Shown here: piece by piece, positions 10,651 to 21,125 of the stretch
Layout: each line of letters starts with the position of its first letter
Position numbering within the stretch: the first letter of the stretch is position 1
From: Argyresthia goedartella
Lineage: Eukaryota; Arthropoda; Insecta; Lepidoptera; Argyresthiidae
Length of the DNA: 64,000 nt
Direction: 5' to 3'
Assembly (NCBI GenBank): GCA_949825045.1
Contig: OX463815.1
Coordinates: forward strand, 29,813,356 to 29,877,355
Notes under the pieces: model-generated
What the model was told of the DNA's origin: nothing
Database searches by the model: none
Seen by the model: the letters and a program-made list of their open reading frames with translations, nothing else
Translations under genes and position numbers: made by a program

Positions 10651-10959
10651 GCATTTATTTTTTATCTTTTATCTTATTAAATAACTTATTTGAATTCGCG
10701 CTGAGTCTGCCAGTATGTAAATGGAATACTTTGGTATGCAGTTATACATTCATTGTTTTTTTTCACGATTGTGGTTTAACCATTGCTTAAAAAAATAACT
10801 TTTGAAAAAAGAATATTCTATTTTCGAGCGTTACCGAATTTCGCGTTTGATCCTTTGCTAGCATAATGCAATAATAATGCTTTCAAGAAAATTTCATTAG
10901 AACGCTGAAGTTTAAGGGCCTTTCATAAATAAGTCAAAGGAGGGTATACTGCGCAGGGC

Positions 10960-11040
10960 GGCCGACGAATTCCGCCCAGAGGGGTCAGTGACCCCCGCCC
11001 GCCCATCGACCCGCCCCCGCCCCCGCCCGACGTATCGAAC
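10960..11040. other. C-rich tract (G-quadruplex-capable on the minus strand)
   Basis: About 980-1040 within the 10-kb block contains CCCCCGCCCGCCC, GACCCGCCCCCGCC and CCCGCCCG in an otherwise A+T-rich area. The complementary strand has at least four G3+ runs with short spacers. Confidence 0.6.
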
Positions 11041-11287
11041 CTCGCAGGATGTCATGTGTCTTACTTAGGTACGAAAATTGTTCTTGCATTAGGTAACTTT
11101 TGAATACATTTTACCAGTAGAATGCGTTAGGAATAGGAAGCATCGTTACTACTACTTCTGTGGCATCGTGAGGAAACCTTTATATCTCGAGTAAATCGTA
11201 TAGCTAGCCCCTGACACGCATATTATTGCATTTCTACCACCCCGAATAGAACTGTTTGCTAGAAAAGATGCTGATAACATAAACATA

Positions 11288-11335
11288 TACATACAGGCAC
11301 ATACATTGCTTCTGGCCCCACACTAGGATACCGGA
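11288..11335 (-). mobile_element. SINE-B tail fragment
   Basis: It contains ACAGGCACATACATTGCTTC and TGGCCCCACACTAGGATA, the reverse complement of the SINE-B tail, with no head. Confidence 0.7.
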
Positions 11336-11403
11336 TGAGTCTGTGTAATGCCATTTTCCCTATTCAGGGTGACATTTAATAAGCTGACCATATTTTGTGG
11401 AAT

Positions 11404-11547
11404 AACAACTTTCCCCACGAAACATATGGTCGCAAACGAAAAAAAATGTTTGGGTCTCCCATAGTAACTTGTAATCAGCTGATCGGGTCATTAACAGAGG
11501 GGACGATTTTTTTATGTACGACCATATGTTTCTTGGGGAAAGTTGTT
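11404..11547. repeat. Inverted repeat with 29-bp arms
   Basis: ACAACTTTCCCCACGAAACA...TATGGTCG at 11404-11432 is matched by its reverse complement at 11519-11547 with one mismatch. Similarity continues inward across an A-rich stretch. It is probably a 144-bp MITE. Confidence 0.75.
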
Positions 11548-11549
11548 TA

Positions 11550-12370
11550 TATTGATGGCTACTATAATTCCGGAAGATATGGTTAGCTAAATAAATGTCA
11601 TTCTGTAAATATTGCCATCGCATTTTGTTAGATATATCTGAGTGTAAGGATAAAGGCCAGACATGCTATACATATACTGTAAATAACCATCATAATAATA
11701 ATAGACAACATTTTAGAATCCATTAACAAATGTAAGTCCGAACCAAAAGAGGTTAGAATTGTTAGCATATGTTAGTTAGATTACATGTTCCGTAAGAAAA
11801 TTAGAATATTTAGATACAATCACAGTATAACACTGTTTATTAAACAGTAGACTACTCTATGACCTTCACACAAAACGAGTGATAGTGAGAGATCGATCCT
11901 GCTGTTTAATTGACTAAGTAATAACGAACAATCGTGCTTAAGAACCGTGCGGTCTGATTTACCAATAAGTAAAGTTAAATTGCAAAGAAAAAGGGAAATA
12001 AAATACAGCGACATTCACAAGAAAGATTCAAGACAACTTATTGTGTGTGTATTTACCTTGATGTCTTGTAAGACCTGGAAACAATTAGACAAACATTAGT
12101 TTTAATAGACATTTTACGACTAGCTTAAATCTAGATTAACATACGCAGTGTTACGTAGGTACCAATTTCACATTATGATTTAAATGTCTTCGTTTTCGTA
12201 CAGACCTACTTAGTTTAAAAGTCCTTTATACAACCAGCTAAGTAGCCTACGGAAGTATGTTTTACCCGGAAGGCGTCAGTTTTTACTAGGATTCCTCAGT
12301 CAGGGTAACAGAGTTCTCACAGTACCCGACCGGTAATACCCGGTTATTCATCGCGCCATACGTTATGAGC
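11550..12370. other. Unassigned AT-rich sequence
   Basis: Nothing beyond short random frames is visible. Confidence 0.45.
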
Positions 12371-12372
12371 GG

Positions 12373-12472
12373 TGGCCTTAAATGCGCAGTAGTCACTTTG
12401 CGATACCTGTACTTACGCGCAGTATTTTCCGCCAGCGTCGCCCAGCGCTCTTAATTCGTTGCGCGACTAATA
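12373..12472 (+). repeat. Dispersed repeat, copy 2 (partner at 1321-1424)
   Basis: GGCCTTAAATGCGCAGTAGT and CGTCGCCCAGCGCTCTTAAT occur here as in the copy at 1321-1424. Confidence 0.7.
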
Positions 12473-15360
12473 CTAAGATAATACGGTAGACATCAACGCA
12501 GGGAGGAGTGATAGTTAGATGTTGACATAGGTCCGGGTATGAATGAATGGGTGGGTGGCTAAAGAGAGCAATAAACTTGTGAGTAATGGAACTTCGTGGA
12601 TAATTTGTTCCATGATGCGTTTGTTCGACTTGGTATTAGAGAACTCAAACAGAGATCTGTTTAAATTGTACGGTAAGGATTTTCTTATGCGAAAAATACC
12701 GAAAAAAACAACCAGCAGTTCAAAATCCGATGAGATTGAGGCAAAGGTATCTCGTATCTCAAGAACTGATCACCGCTTCACTTCGAGTTAGAACTTATCG
12801 GATGAGATAAAAGTTAGAAGGTGAAGACATCCATTTAACTTTGTCAGGCTTTAGGTAGGTCGGGACTTTCGATATAGTTTTCACGATTATTTTCAGATCG
12901 TTGCTTTTCATTGACCATTGCAATATCAGAGACACTCGTTGTCCGAATAGACAGTGGAATGACGCGTTGATATAAGTTGTAGTAGGACATTAAATGGTTT
13001 TCAGATCGCTGCGTTTCTGTCGCCTTGAAATACCCCAGGAACTGAAAAACCCGTTACGCATCCGGACGAAAGCCGCTTATATTTCGTACAAATACGATAG
13101 CCATCTGTCCCGAGGAGTCCGTGTCCGGCGCTGGGCACCGCAGGGGTCGCGGCCCGCAATCACGACCATTTATCCGCACGAGGGAAGAGTAATTCCCGAC
13201 TCACTCACAACCCGAGCCCCAAGTTCAAGGGCCCACGTCTGGCGTACGTCTACGCGTGGTCCCTCGCGGATATATTTCACCGGGGCTTGGCAGCGCAGCC
13301 AGCTCCTTGCTGACACGTGGGAAGTGTAAACACGAAAGGGAAATTTTCACCACGTAAGTGCACGTGGTGGTTTTTGTAGAGAGTGAAGGCTTGCGCGGGG
13401 CAGGTATGCTGCGGCGTCTTCGTAGCGAGAGGCGCGCGCTCCATCGATCAGAAACGAGACAAGAATGTCATATTTATAGGCCGGAACTTTGCAAGAGATT
13501 TGTGTTGGTAGATATTTTTTGTGCGCTACTCTAGCTTGGCCGGCATTTAAGGAATACGTTTTTGAGATTGTAATTAATAATTGCATTGAAGCTAAATAGG
13601 GTTTAGACTGGAGGTATTTCTTGAAGCGGGTCACTTTATTTGCCAAGTTGTCAACCCTTTTCAGTCGTAAAACTAGGTTACGCGAAAAGTTTGTTAAGAG
13701 GTACAAATACTGTTTAATCAGAAACGGGTTGAGTGACCGAGTCGGGTCAAGGGCGGGGTCCCTTAGGATCGTCCTTCCTTACGCCTGTCTGGCCTCGCAG
13801 CTTCAGGAAAATCCTGATTTAGATCCTCCTTGAATGTTTGTGAACAAGATGTTTCGCCGCGGAACATGTGTGAAAACGTTACGTTACGTTTGCTTCTGAA
13901 TACTGAATAATTTAGAAGGTACATACACCTTAGTATCTATATAATCCTGTATTCATGTCTATTAAGTTTATGAAGTCCCCGACAATACCGCTAACTTCGC
14001 CGATATTAAGCGATTAGGATAATGTTAACACCGACGAGAGGATATCACCACAATTTCAATCAAATATAAATATATTTTTATTAAGCACAAAAGGCCATCC
14101 GTACGGAACAACCAGCATTTAATTACAGTTACTGTTGTTATTACTAATAAAGCCAATTAGTACGCTCGACTCATGAAAATGAGGTGAATTAAAATTTACT
14201 ACGGCTCGCAATAAATATAATATAATAATAGCGTGTTCGGATCTACATCATATTGACTGGAATACAGAGTAGATTTCGCCACTGTGCTAGAATTCTGAAC
14301 ACAATATGGTGTGCGTGAAGTTGGCTTTTGAATAAAAGTGAAAATTTACACAACACACCGTGAATTCCAATTTAGATTAGTACGATTGTTGATGCGGCAG
14401 ACTACCTATATTGATTTTATTTTCCTGTCGTTTTTTTGCGGCGGGCGAATGAGATACGTTCGCATTTCGCTGGATCGTCTGTCGATACTTTTGACATCAA
14501 GTTATTTAAAAATACTGCCGTTTTATGTTCCCTCCGTTTGCCTTTTATTTTGTATTGCATTGATGTGTTGACTATTCGATGGCGGACCATATTGGACGTT
14601 CCATTTTACGAGATGGATATTCAATTCAAACTGCTTTTATGATCGTTTCAATTAAGGAAATGAAATATGTAGTTAGTTTTATACTTTTGGAGAGCTTTGC
14701 ACGAACGTACTGACCATGTCCTTAGCTTTTCAGCATACAACCACAGTACAATATCAGGCCAAGTAGACCCTCCAAGCCTTAACGAAATGTCGAATAAGTA
14801 TATCGAAACCCCACGTCACGAGTAGTTTATTTACAATGCTATCACCCAACGTTCTGTTATCATGAGGATTGAATGAGTCGCCACATGCTACTGAATCGCT
14901 GACCTAAATTTTTAACGTGCACGTGAGTTGAGACATGCACTGCAAGAACTGGCTGATAAGAACTGGCCCAGATCGGGCGCCAAAATGAAATAAAAAATCA
15001 AAATTACACAAGTTACTGTTATTGCTCTATTAGGTAGCCAGCGTAGTTAAGGAACGTCTGTTGGAACAAGTCAGCACTTAAAGAGGTTCAAATTTTCAAT
15101 TTTATAAAATTAATTACGATTTTATTTATTAAAATTTTACATGTTTGATGATTTTCTGTTCTGTGACGTTTAAAATCGGTTCTCAAATCCCCAGGAATGG
15201 AGGGCACAGCACAGATAAGAGTTATCTCTGGCGAGTAAAATCTTTAAATACTAATGTTATGTAAAGTTTACATAGAGATATGGTGGCGATAAGGGATTTA
15301 TATGAAAAAGGAGCGAACTAGAATTCCGATAAAACTTTTAATAGTTTTTCATGTTAAACT
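12473..15360. other. Long unassigned stretch
   Basis: I see no element termini or recognisable coding sequence. Small frames such as 12543-12791, 12994-13329 and 13347-13706 have no identifiable domain. The part 13080-13330 is CpG-richer than its surroundings. Confidence 0.4.
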
Positions 15361-15364
15361 TATT

Positions 15365-16255
15365 ATTATCATCATCATTACGTATATATTTATTGCACAT
15401 AAAGCAACATAAGATAAACAGAAAGGACATCTACAAAGGCATGCTTATCTCTAAATAGAGATCTCTTCCAGCAAACCCAAGGTTGATAAGAATAATTTAA
15501 TATACAGGATAGATCCATGTGCTCTGATAAGATACATACATATATTACTGAACTATTTAACTAACTGCTAGATACACTACATAGACAAGTACATAAATAT
15601 TATATAAAAATATAAATACAACTAAATAAACTAATATATACAAGGCTCAAATCTAGGATAGAGAAAGATAATGCTCCTTCAAACGATTCTTAAAGACGGG
15701 CAGAGATGGACTATCTCTGATAGAGAAGGGAAGCGAGTTCCAAAGAGTGATCGCCCGCAATCGAAAACAGTGCTTGTATGCGACGGTGTTGTGATGAGGT
15801 ATAGAGAGCAGCGAAGCCGTGTGAGTTCTACGTGGACGAGCCGAAGGGAGAAATTGAAAAAGCTCACGGAGAAAGCTAGGGTATCGAGGGTTGGTTAAGA
15901 TGTTGAATAGAAGAGTGAGGATGTGTGTGTCCCGACGAAGACGGATCGGCAGCCATTTTAACTCCTTGCGATACTGCGAGACGTGGTCAAACTTGCGCAG
16001 TCCGAAGATAAACCGAAGAGGAAACGACGATAAATCTGAAGATCATCAGCATAGAGATGATATGGGGAGGAGATAACATCGGAGATGGAGTTGATGAAGA
16101 CAGAGAATAAGAGAGGGGAAAGAATACCACCCTGAGGAACATCATCATCATCATATCCTATCCTCACTGCATGCAACCCACTGCTGTGAAATAGGTATCG
16201 CCCAAAGCATGTTGCTTTTTTAAATAATTGCCAGCGATGCCATTTTTTATATTTT
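15365..16255 (-). mobile_element. LINE 3' portion (CR1/Jockey-like), minus strand
   Basis: It ends at a (TAA/ATG)n-type run near 15362-15380. The 3' UTR reads GGTTTGCTGGAAGAGATCTC on the minus strand, a signature I know from lepidopteran LINEs. Coding remnants lie further in. A separate family from LINE A, judged by its reverse-transcriptase motif and tail. Confidence 0.7.
15679..16255 (-). pseudogene. Reverse transcriptase fragment of minus-strand LINE
   Basis: The N-terminal piece (15958-16260) has [20 protein letters not shown] followed by [11 protein letters not shown]. These are the fingers/palm motif and the catalytic YADD box of a non-LTR reverse transcriptase, which would copy the element RNA at a nicked target. 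Downstream, 15679-15867 in other frames recalls the C-terminal 'LWNSLP' region of such proteins. Frame breaks separate the parts and the 5' half of the ORF is missing. Confidence 0.75.
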
Positions 16256-16540
16256 GACATGAATAATTTTATTCATTACTTTACTCTGTATCAGGACCTG
16301 TCTAATAAATATAGAAAATTAGTAGCTACATTGTTAAGATATAATATATACGACGCAGCTATAGTTGGTTTAACCAAGTTCAACTTGACATCAGCTGTTT
16401 TTATGGAACAGAATAATCAGAAACCTGCTTATGTTAAGGGTAAGATGACATGCACCCCTTTTGGGAATTCATCGGTAAAGTATTTTAAATTAGTTCATAA
16501 GACAATAGAGGAAATCTCTAGCATACATGATCCATTAAAT

Positions 16541-16888
16541 ATGTCAAAGGGTAAGCCCCACTTAAATATAACCCATCAAAACATCCAGGGGCTACCTGAA
16601 AAAGAACTTGTATTAGAATGATTTCTTAGAAATTCTGACATCGATGTTATTTGTATTACAGAACACTGGTTAAAGGAAAATACGATGTCTTTTAACATAA
16701 ATAATTACAAAATTGTCAGTTGTTACAATAGAAAGACTGCTGATAGAGGTGGTCCCTTAATATTAGTAAAAAAATATATTGAGGTGAAACAACGGAAAGA
16801 TATTCTTCCACTTACTGTAGAAAGACAAATAGAAGTATCCTGTGTTGAGTTAGATAGCTATATTATTGATTGTTTCCTCCGAGGATGA
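16541..16888 (+). pseudogene. LINE A endonuclease domain remnant
   Basis: The segment reads LNITHQNIQGLPEKELVLE, a stop at 16619-16621, then FLRNSDIDVICITEHWLKEN and NNYKIVSCYNRKTADRGGP. HQNIQGL and DVICITEHWL are the substrate/metal-binding start of the apurinic-type endonuclease that nicks target DNA in Jockey-group LINEs. Beyond about 16888 the frame decays. The preceding frame from 16259 is open and continuous with it, but not recognisable by itself. Confidence 0.75.
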
Positions 16889-17369
16889 AAAAGGCCACGG
16901 CAATTCCGAAATATTTGAGAAAATTATAGAGGAAGCCCTCAATAAACTATGTAATAACAGAAAAAAGGTAATATTTGTGGCACTCTTAATGAAGATTTGC
17001 TTGTAGATATACAACAATGAAACAACGACGAATAACTTTATTCCAATAATTTAATTTTTGTCATGTATTTCAAGAGCCGACAAGAATAACACTTACCAGC
17101 CAAACTTGCTTAGATAACGATTGGCCAGTACCGGATTTTAATTAACTGAACCCAAACAAAATCTATTTAGACTTCTTCAACATTATTAAATCAGAATTTA
17201 ACAAAGTTTTTTTAAATTAAAGAACTTTAACGACAAATCAAAATTTAATGACTGGGCAACTTTTGGAATTCGTAAATGTAGAGTTATCTTGTATGAACTT
17301 TATGAATAAAAAATCCTATAACTTTGATAGACAATTTCATGACTAAGTTAAAAAATATTCCAAACCTTT

Positions 17370-18810
17370 CAGATGGTTTGTAGAACTGCAAAAACTTTAC
17401 ACATTAATACAAAATTCAAATAATAGAATGAAAACGATTTGGCAAATAATAAACCGTGAAACTGGCTAAGTTATACCAAGGGACAATGATTCCTGGTTAA
17501 AGATAAGTGATGATGTTGTTAAATCCAACGCTGAGGCAGCTCGAGCTTTCGAAACATTCTTCACCGATGTACCCTTACACACAAAAGAGGGTCTTTATTC
17601 ATCTCCACATGAAGCAGACTTTGTTTAAAAACAGCACTAGCGTCAGTAATGAAGATTTTAAATTTCATGATGTATATCCCCAGGACATTTGTTCTCCAAG
17701 GTCGACAATAATACTTCAATAAACAATTGTTGGCATTTATGAAATTTAATTTTACACTGTATAACACTTATATTTATACAACATTAACATTGTGGTACTT
17801 AGATTTTTACACGAATTTTGTTAGATTTACTATTTTTGACTTTATTTTTTTGATATATTTCTGTTAAGATCAGATGATGATGATTAATTTAAGCTGAATT
17901 TGTTGCTCAATAGGAGCTCACTTTCATCTACCACTTAACTTACAACTCTGAGGGATAAGTTAGATTTTAAGTTATTGTGTATTTATCCTGTCTTTATCTT
18001 AGTACTGTACCTAGTCCTGTTGTAACCCCTGAATAAATACATAAATAAGACATTGTCAAAACCTTTAGATGCTTTAACCATAAACATGCTTCAAAACAAC
18101 TCCAGGCCAAACAATTCGGTTTACTAGGGGTGAATCGACTATGGATGCGCGCATTATCGTTATATCTCATATTTTCTCTGCAAGGGAGGCCGCACAGGAT
18201 GCTATCTGCGTTTTTGTGATCTGTCGAAGGCATTTGAATGTGTTGATCATGATAGCTAATGAAATTAAATAGTTACGGAGTTAGAAATAAAGCGTTGGAT
18301 CTACTAAGATTAATCAATAGTAATCAATAGAAGTCAACGGCGTTAAATCTCATGGATCGGGTGCAAAAGTTCCACAAGGTTCCATATTAGGCCCTTTCTT
18401 ATTGCTGATAAATATAAAAGATCTGCCTTTCATGGTGGAGAAATTGACTGATAAAGTATTGTTTGCTGATGATACATCACTGTTCTTAAAAAATTAAAAA
18501 CAAACAGAAGATTTTGATTATGTTAATGGTGTATTTGGATTGGTTTACAGTTAATAATTTATTGGTAAAAGCTGGTAAACCAAGTATATCAAATTCTCAT
18601 TTCCAAATGTCAGGCAAGTTGAGACCATTTTAGTGTTAGACAGCAACAAGTTAGAATTAGTAAATGGTACGATGTTTCTTGGAATAACTATTGATAGAAA
18701 ATTGCTAGAAGGGACCCCACAAAGATAAATTAGCTGGTAGATTAAGTTCTGCGGCTTACGCTGTTAAGAACATCAGACAAAACACGGATGTAGCTACATC
18801 TCGGATAGTA
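17370..18810 (+). pseudogene. LINE A reverse transcriptase remnant, N-terminal and palm part
   Basis: Recognisable pieces are MKTIWQIINRETG near 17430, a Q-FGFT-GRSTMDARI-like stretch near 18110-18160, DLSKAFECVDHD in a shifted frame near 18215, VPQGSILGPFL near 18370, and LFADDTSLF near 18465 (catalytic ADD). NGTMFLGITIDRKL follows near 18665. It would reverse-transcribe its own RNA at the target site. Several frameshifts and a foreign block at 17700-18055 break it. The Tc1 element cuts it after ...TDVATSRIV. Confidence 0.8.
17700..18055 (+). mobile_element. Foreign block inside LINE A, probably another retroelement 3' end
   Basis: The LINE A reading stops at about 17700 and resumes near 18100. 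The block between contains AGATCAGATGATGATGATTA, CTTTATCTTAGTACTGTACC and ends AATAAATACATAAATAAG, which looks like the A-rich 3' end of a LINE or SINE. The exact ends and target duplication were not resolved. Confidence 0.5.
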
Positions 18811-20420
18811 CACACATCAACACTATCTAGGGATATTAGATTTTTGTTTGTATTTCTTAATTTTTCAGAAAAACTACTCAGAATTAGGAAAAAGTTTATA
18901 TGTGGAATTAAACCTCCTTGTTCCATTTTCAAACTGACATTGAAAAAAAAAACAAAAACTTATGAAAACAAAAGAAAGCGCGGGAAAACGCATTTGATTC
19001 AGTTTACAGTGCTAGTATTGTGTTGAGATTTATTTAGAAAAAACATTAATTAACTAACTCTATCAATTGTTTTTGGTGATTTTTACTGTTTGTGTCATCT
19101 TGTTGGTGCCATGCAACGTCGACATCTGACGAGAGACGAGATGATAAGAGCGGTAGGAATTTTGGAAGCTGGCGCTATCCAAAACGTTGTTGCGGAGACC
19201 CTAGGCACCAGCCAGAATGTGATATCAAGGCTCTGGTCACGTTATCGTGATACTGGGGAAGTGGCGTAACGGCATGCTGGCAGAATTCGGGTGACCACCC
19301 CTAGAGAGGACCGTTTTCTCAAAAATACCGCCTGGAGAGAACCTACTCTGACGGCCATGGAAATGGTACAGAGGCTCCAACAGGAGCATCAGCTGTTGGT
19401 TAGCGACCAAACTGTCAGAAGAAGGCTACATGAAGCTAATCTTCATTCTCGCAGGGCAATTCGTGTTCCTGCTTTGCGACGAGGCAATCGCGGAAGGCGA
19501 CTATTGTGGGCCCAAGAACACGTGTTATGGGATAATGAACAATGGTCGACAGTGCTCTTTACGGATGAGTCTCGGTTTGGATTTCATCCAGATTCGCGAA
19601 GAACACGAGTTTGGAGAGTTCCAGGCAGGGAAAGCCGGCTCCAGCATCCACAAGAGGTTCATTCGTACCAAGCAGGAACAATCATGGTATGGGCAGGAAT
19701 TCGTATAGGCGCGCGAACCGACCTCGTTTTTGTAAGAGGCAACATGAATGCTCAGAAATACCGTGATGAGGTGGTGGAACCTGTTATTATTCCGCATAGG
19801 ATGCAAATCGGCCAGCAATTCGTACTCATGCATGATAATGCTCGTCCACACACTGCGAGGCTGGTATCAGCCGCACTTCAAGACAACGACGTTACGGTAA
19901 TGAGATGGCCTGCGCAGTCGCCTGATATGAATCCCATCGAACATGCGTGGGACATGTTGCAGCGAAGGGCTATGCATGCCCTCCCTCCAAATCTGGCCAC
20001 AGAAGAGCAACTTTTCTTGCACCTGCAACGAACCTGGGAACGCATACCACAGCAAGACGCAAGCATAGCAAGACATCGACACCTTAATTCACAGTATGAA
20101 TAACCGATGCCAAACTCTTATTAACGCGAGGGGTGGCATCACTAATTATTAAGAGTTAAAATGTCTCACTTTAAGTTGTTTTTTAAATAAAATTATCCAT
20201 TTTATTCATTAATTTCATTCGTTGACTTAGCGCCATTTTTAGTCTCTTTGTTATTTTATTTAAAAAATAATATTTGAAGATCTAAAATGTTTTTTATTTA
20301 TATAATTAAGTTGGGCATTAACTGAGGTTTAATTCCATATATACTTCTCTGAACAAAATATTAATAGTTTATCAAAAAATTTAAGAAATACAAAATATCC
20401 CTAGACAGTGTTGATGTGTG
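18811..20420 (+). mobile_element. Tc1-like element (DD34E), nearly intact, nested in LINE A
   Basis: 1,610 bp, flanked by TA (18809-18810 and 20421-20422). The inverted repeats start CACACATCAACACTATCTAG on the left and CACACATCAACACTGTCTAG on the right. Similarity continues for about 110 bp with indels, as far as GGAATTAAACCTC. Joining the flanks restores a plausible LINE reverse-transcriptase reading, so this is a clean insertion into LINE A. One transposase gene lies inside, with a single visible nonsense codon. Confidence 0.93.
19111..20103 (+). pseudogene. Tc1 transposase, DD34E, one in-frame stop
   Basis: About 330 codons, the usual Tc1 length. The start ATG at 19111 gives MQRRHLTRDEMIRAVGILEA, the paired helix-turn-helix DNA-binding region (…NVVAETLGTSQNVISRLWSRY). 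A TAA at 19267-19269 follows GEVA, and the frame then continues unchanged to 20103. The catalytic triad is complete: FTDESRF, LMHDNARPHTA and SPDMNPIEHAWDML, with 34 residues between the second Asp and the Glu. Apart from the single stop I see no frameshift, so the copy is young or only just inactivated. An open frame from 19291 on its own lacks the DNA-binding half. The shadow frames inside it are not genes. Confidence 0.92.
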
Positions 20421-20640
20421 TACATTTTAGTTACTTTCATAGTGTCATACATATCCTATGGTATCTTGTTGTGGGGGGAAGCAGCGGATATTCAAACTAT
20501 TTTTATTTTACAGAAAAGAGCTAATCGAGCATTTTATAATATAAAACGCACAGACTCCTTAAGAGAGCATTTTAAAGAAAATGACATGCTAACTGTAGCT
20601 AGTCAATTTATTTCCGAAAATATAATGTAATACGCAAGAA
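20421..20640 (+). pseudogene. LINE A reverse transcriptase C-terminal remnant (after Tc1)
   Basis: The reading resumes with VTFIVSYISYGILLWGEAAD and IQTIFILQKRANRAFYNI, the thumb/C-terminal segment of Jockey-like reverse transcriptases, then LTVASQFISENIM and a stop at 20628-20630. The minus-strand copy at 28932-29270 has the matching HSIMSYSVLLWGRAADIETI, which confirms the family. Confidence 0.85.
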
Positions 20641-21125
20641 CCTTACAACATTTTCCAAACTTAGCGATAGCTGTAATGTTAACCTAAGAAATAATCACAG
20701 ACTATGTGCGCCCAGGTCAGTACATTCTCTTTTACAACAAGATACAAGATACCTCTGGAGATTTTGAGATTGCCATTTGAGCGATTTAAAAAACCATGCA
20801 AAAGCGACTGTGTTAAAAAAGGGATATTACAAAGTTCAAGAATACTTAAATGACGGGGCTGTATGGGGTTTTATCTAACTCAACACAGAATTTTGTAATC
20901 ATTTATTCCTGCTTATTAATTATATATAATAATTAATATTGTATTATTTGTATTAGTTAAACACAACACATTTTTAAAAGAAAATCTAAAAATCTAAAAA
21001 TAAATCTGTGGGAGTTTTGTCCCCCTTCTCCACCAACAATGTTTCAATGTAGAGAAGATGCAAAAAATGACGTTTGCTAAGTATATGTATATATCTACAG
21101 TAATAAAAAATATTGAACTTTAAAC

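Larger units (their letters stand above)
16259..21125 (+). mobile_element. Jockey-like LINE (family A) relic, interrupted by two insertions
   Basis: In order: a possible ORF1/linker frame (16259-16540), an AP-endonuclease remnant (16541-16888), reverse-transcriptase remnants (17370-18810, resuming 20421-20640), and a 3' UTR ending with CTACAGTAATAAA near 21108. A foreign block lies at about 17700-18055 and a Tc1 element at 18811-20420. The same family is present on the minus strand at 28650-30065, and as 3' tails at 5385, 26320 and 46130. Many stops and frameshifts make it dead. Confidence 0.82.

Noticed and set aside
19430..20082. Additional frames on both strands within the Tc1 element
   Set aside because: Shadows of the transposase reading; none shows independent motifs.
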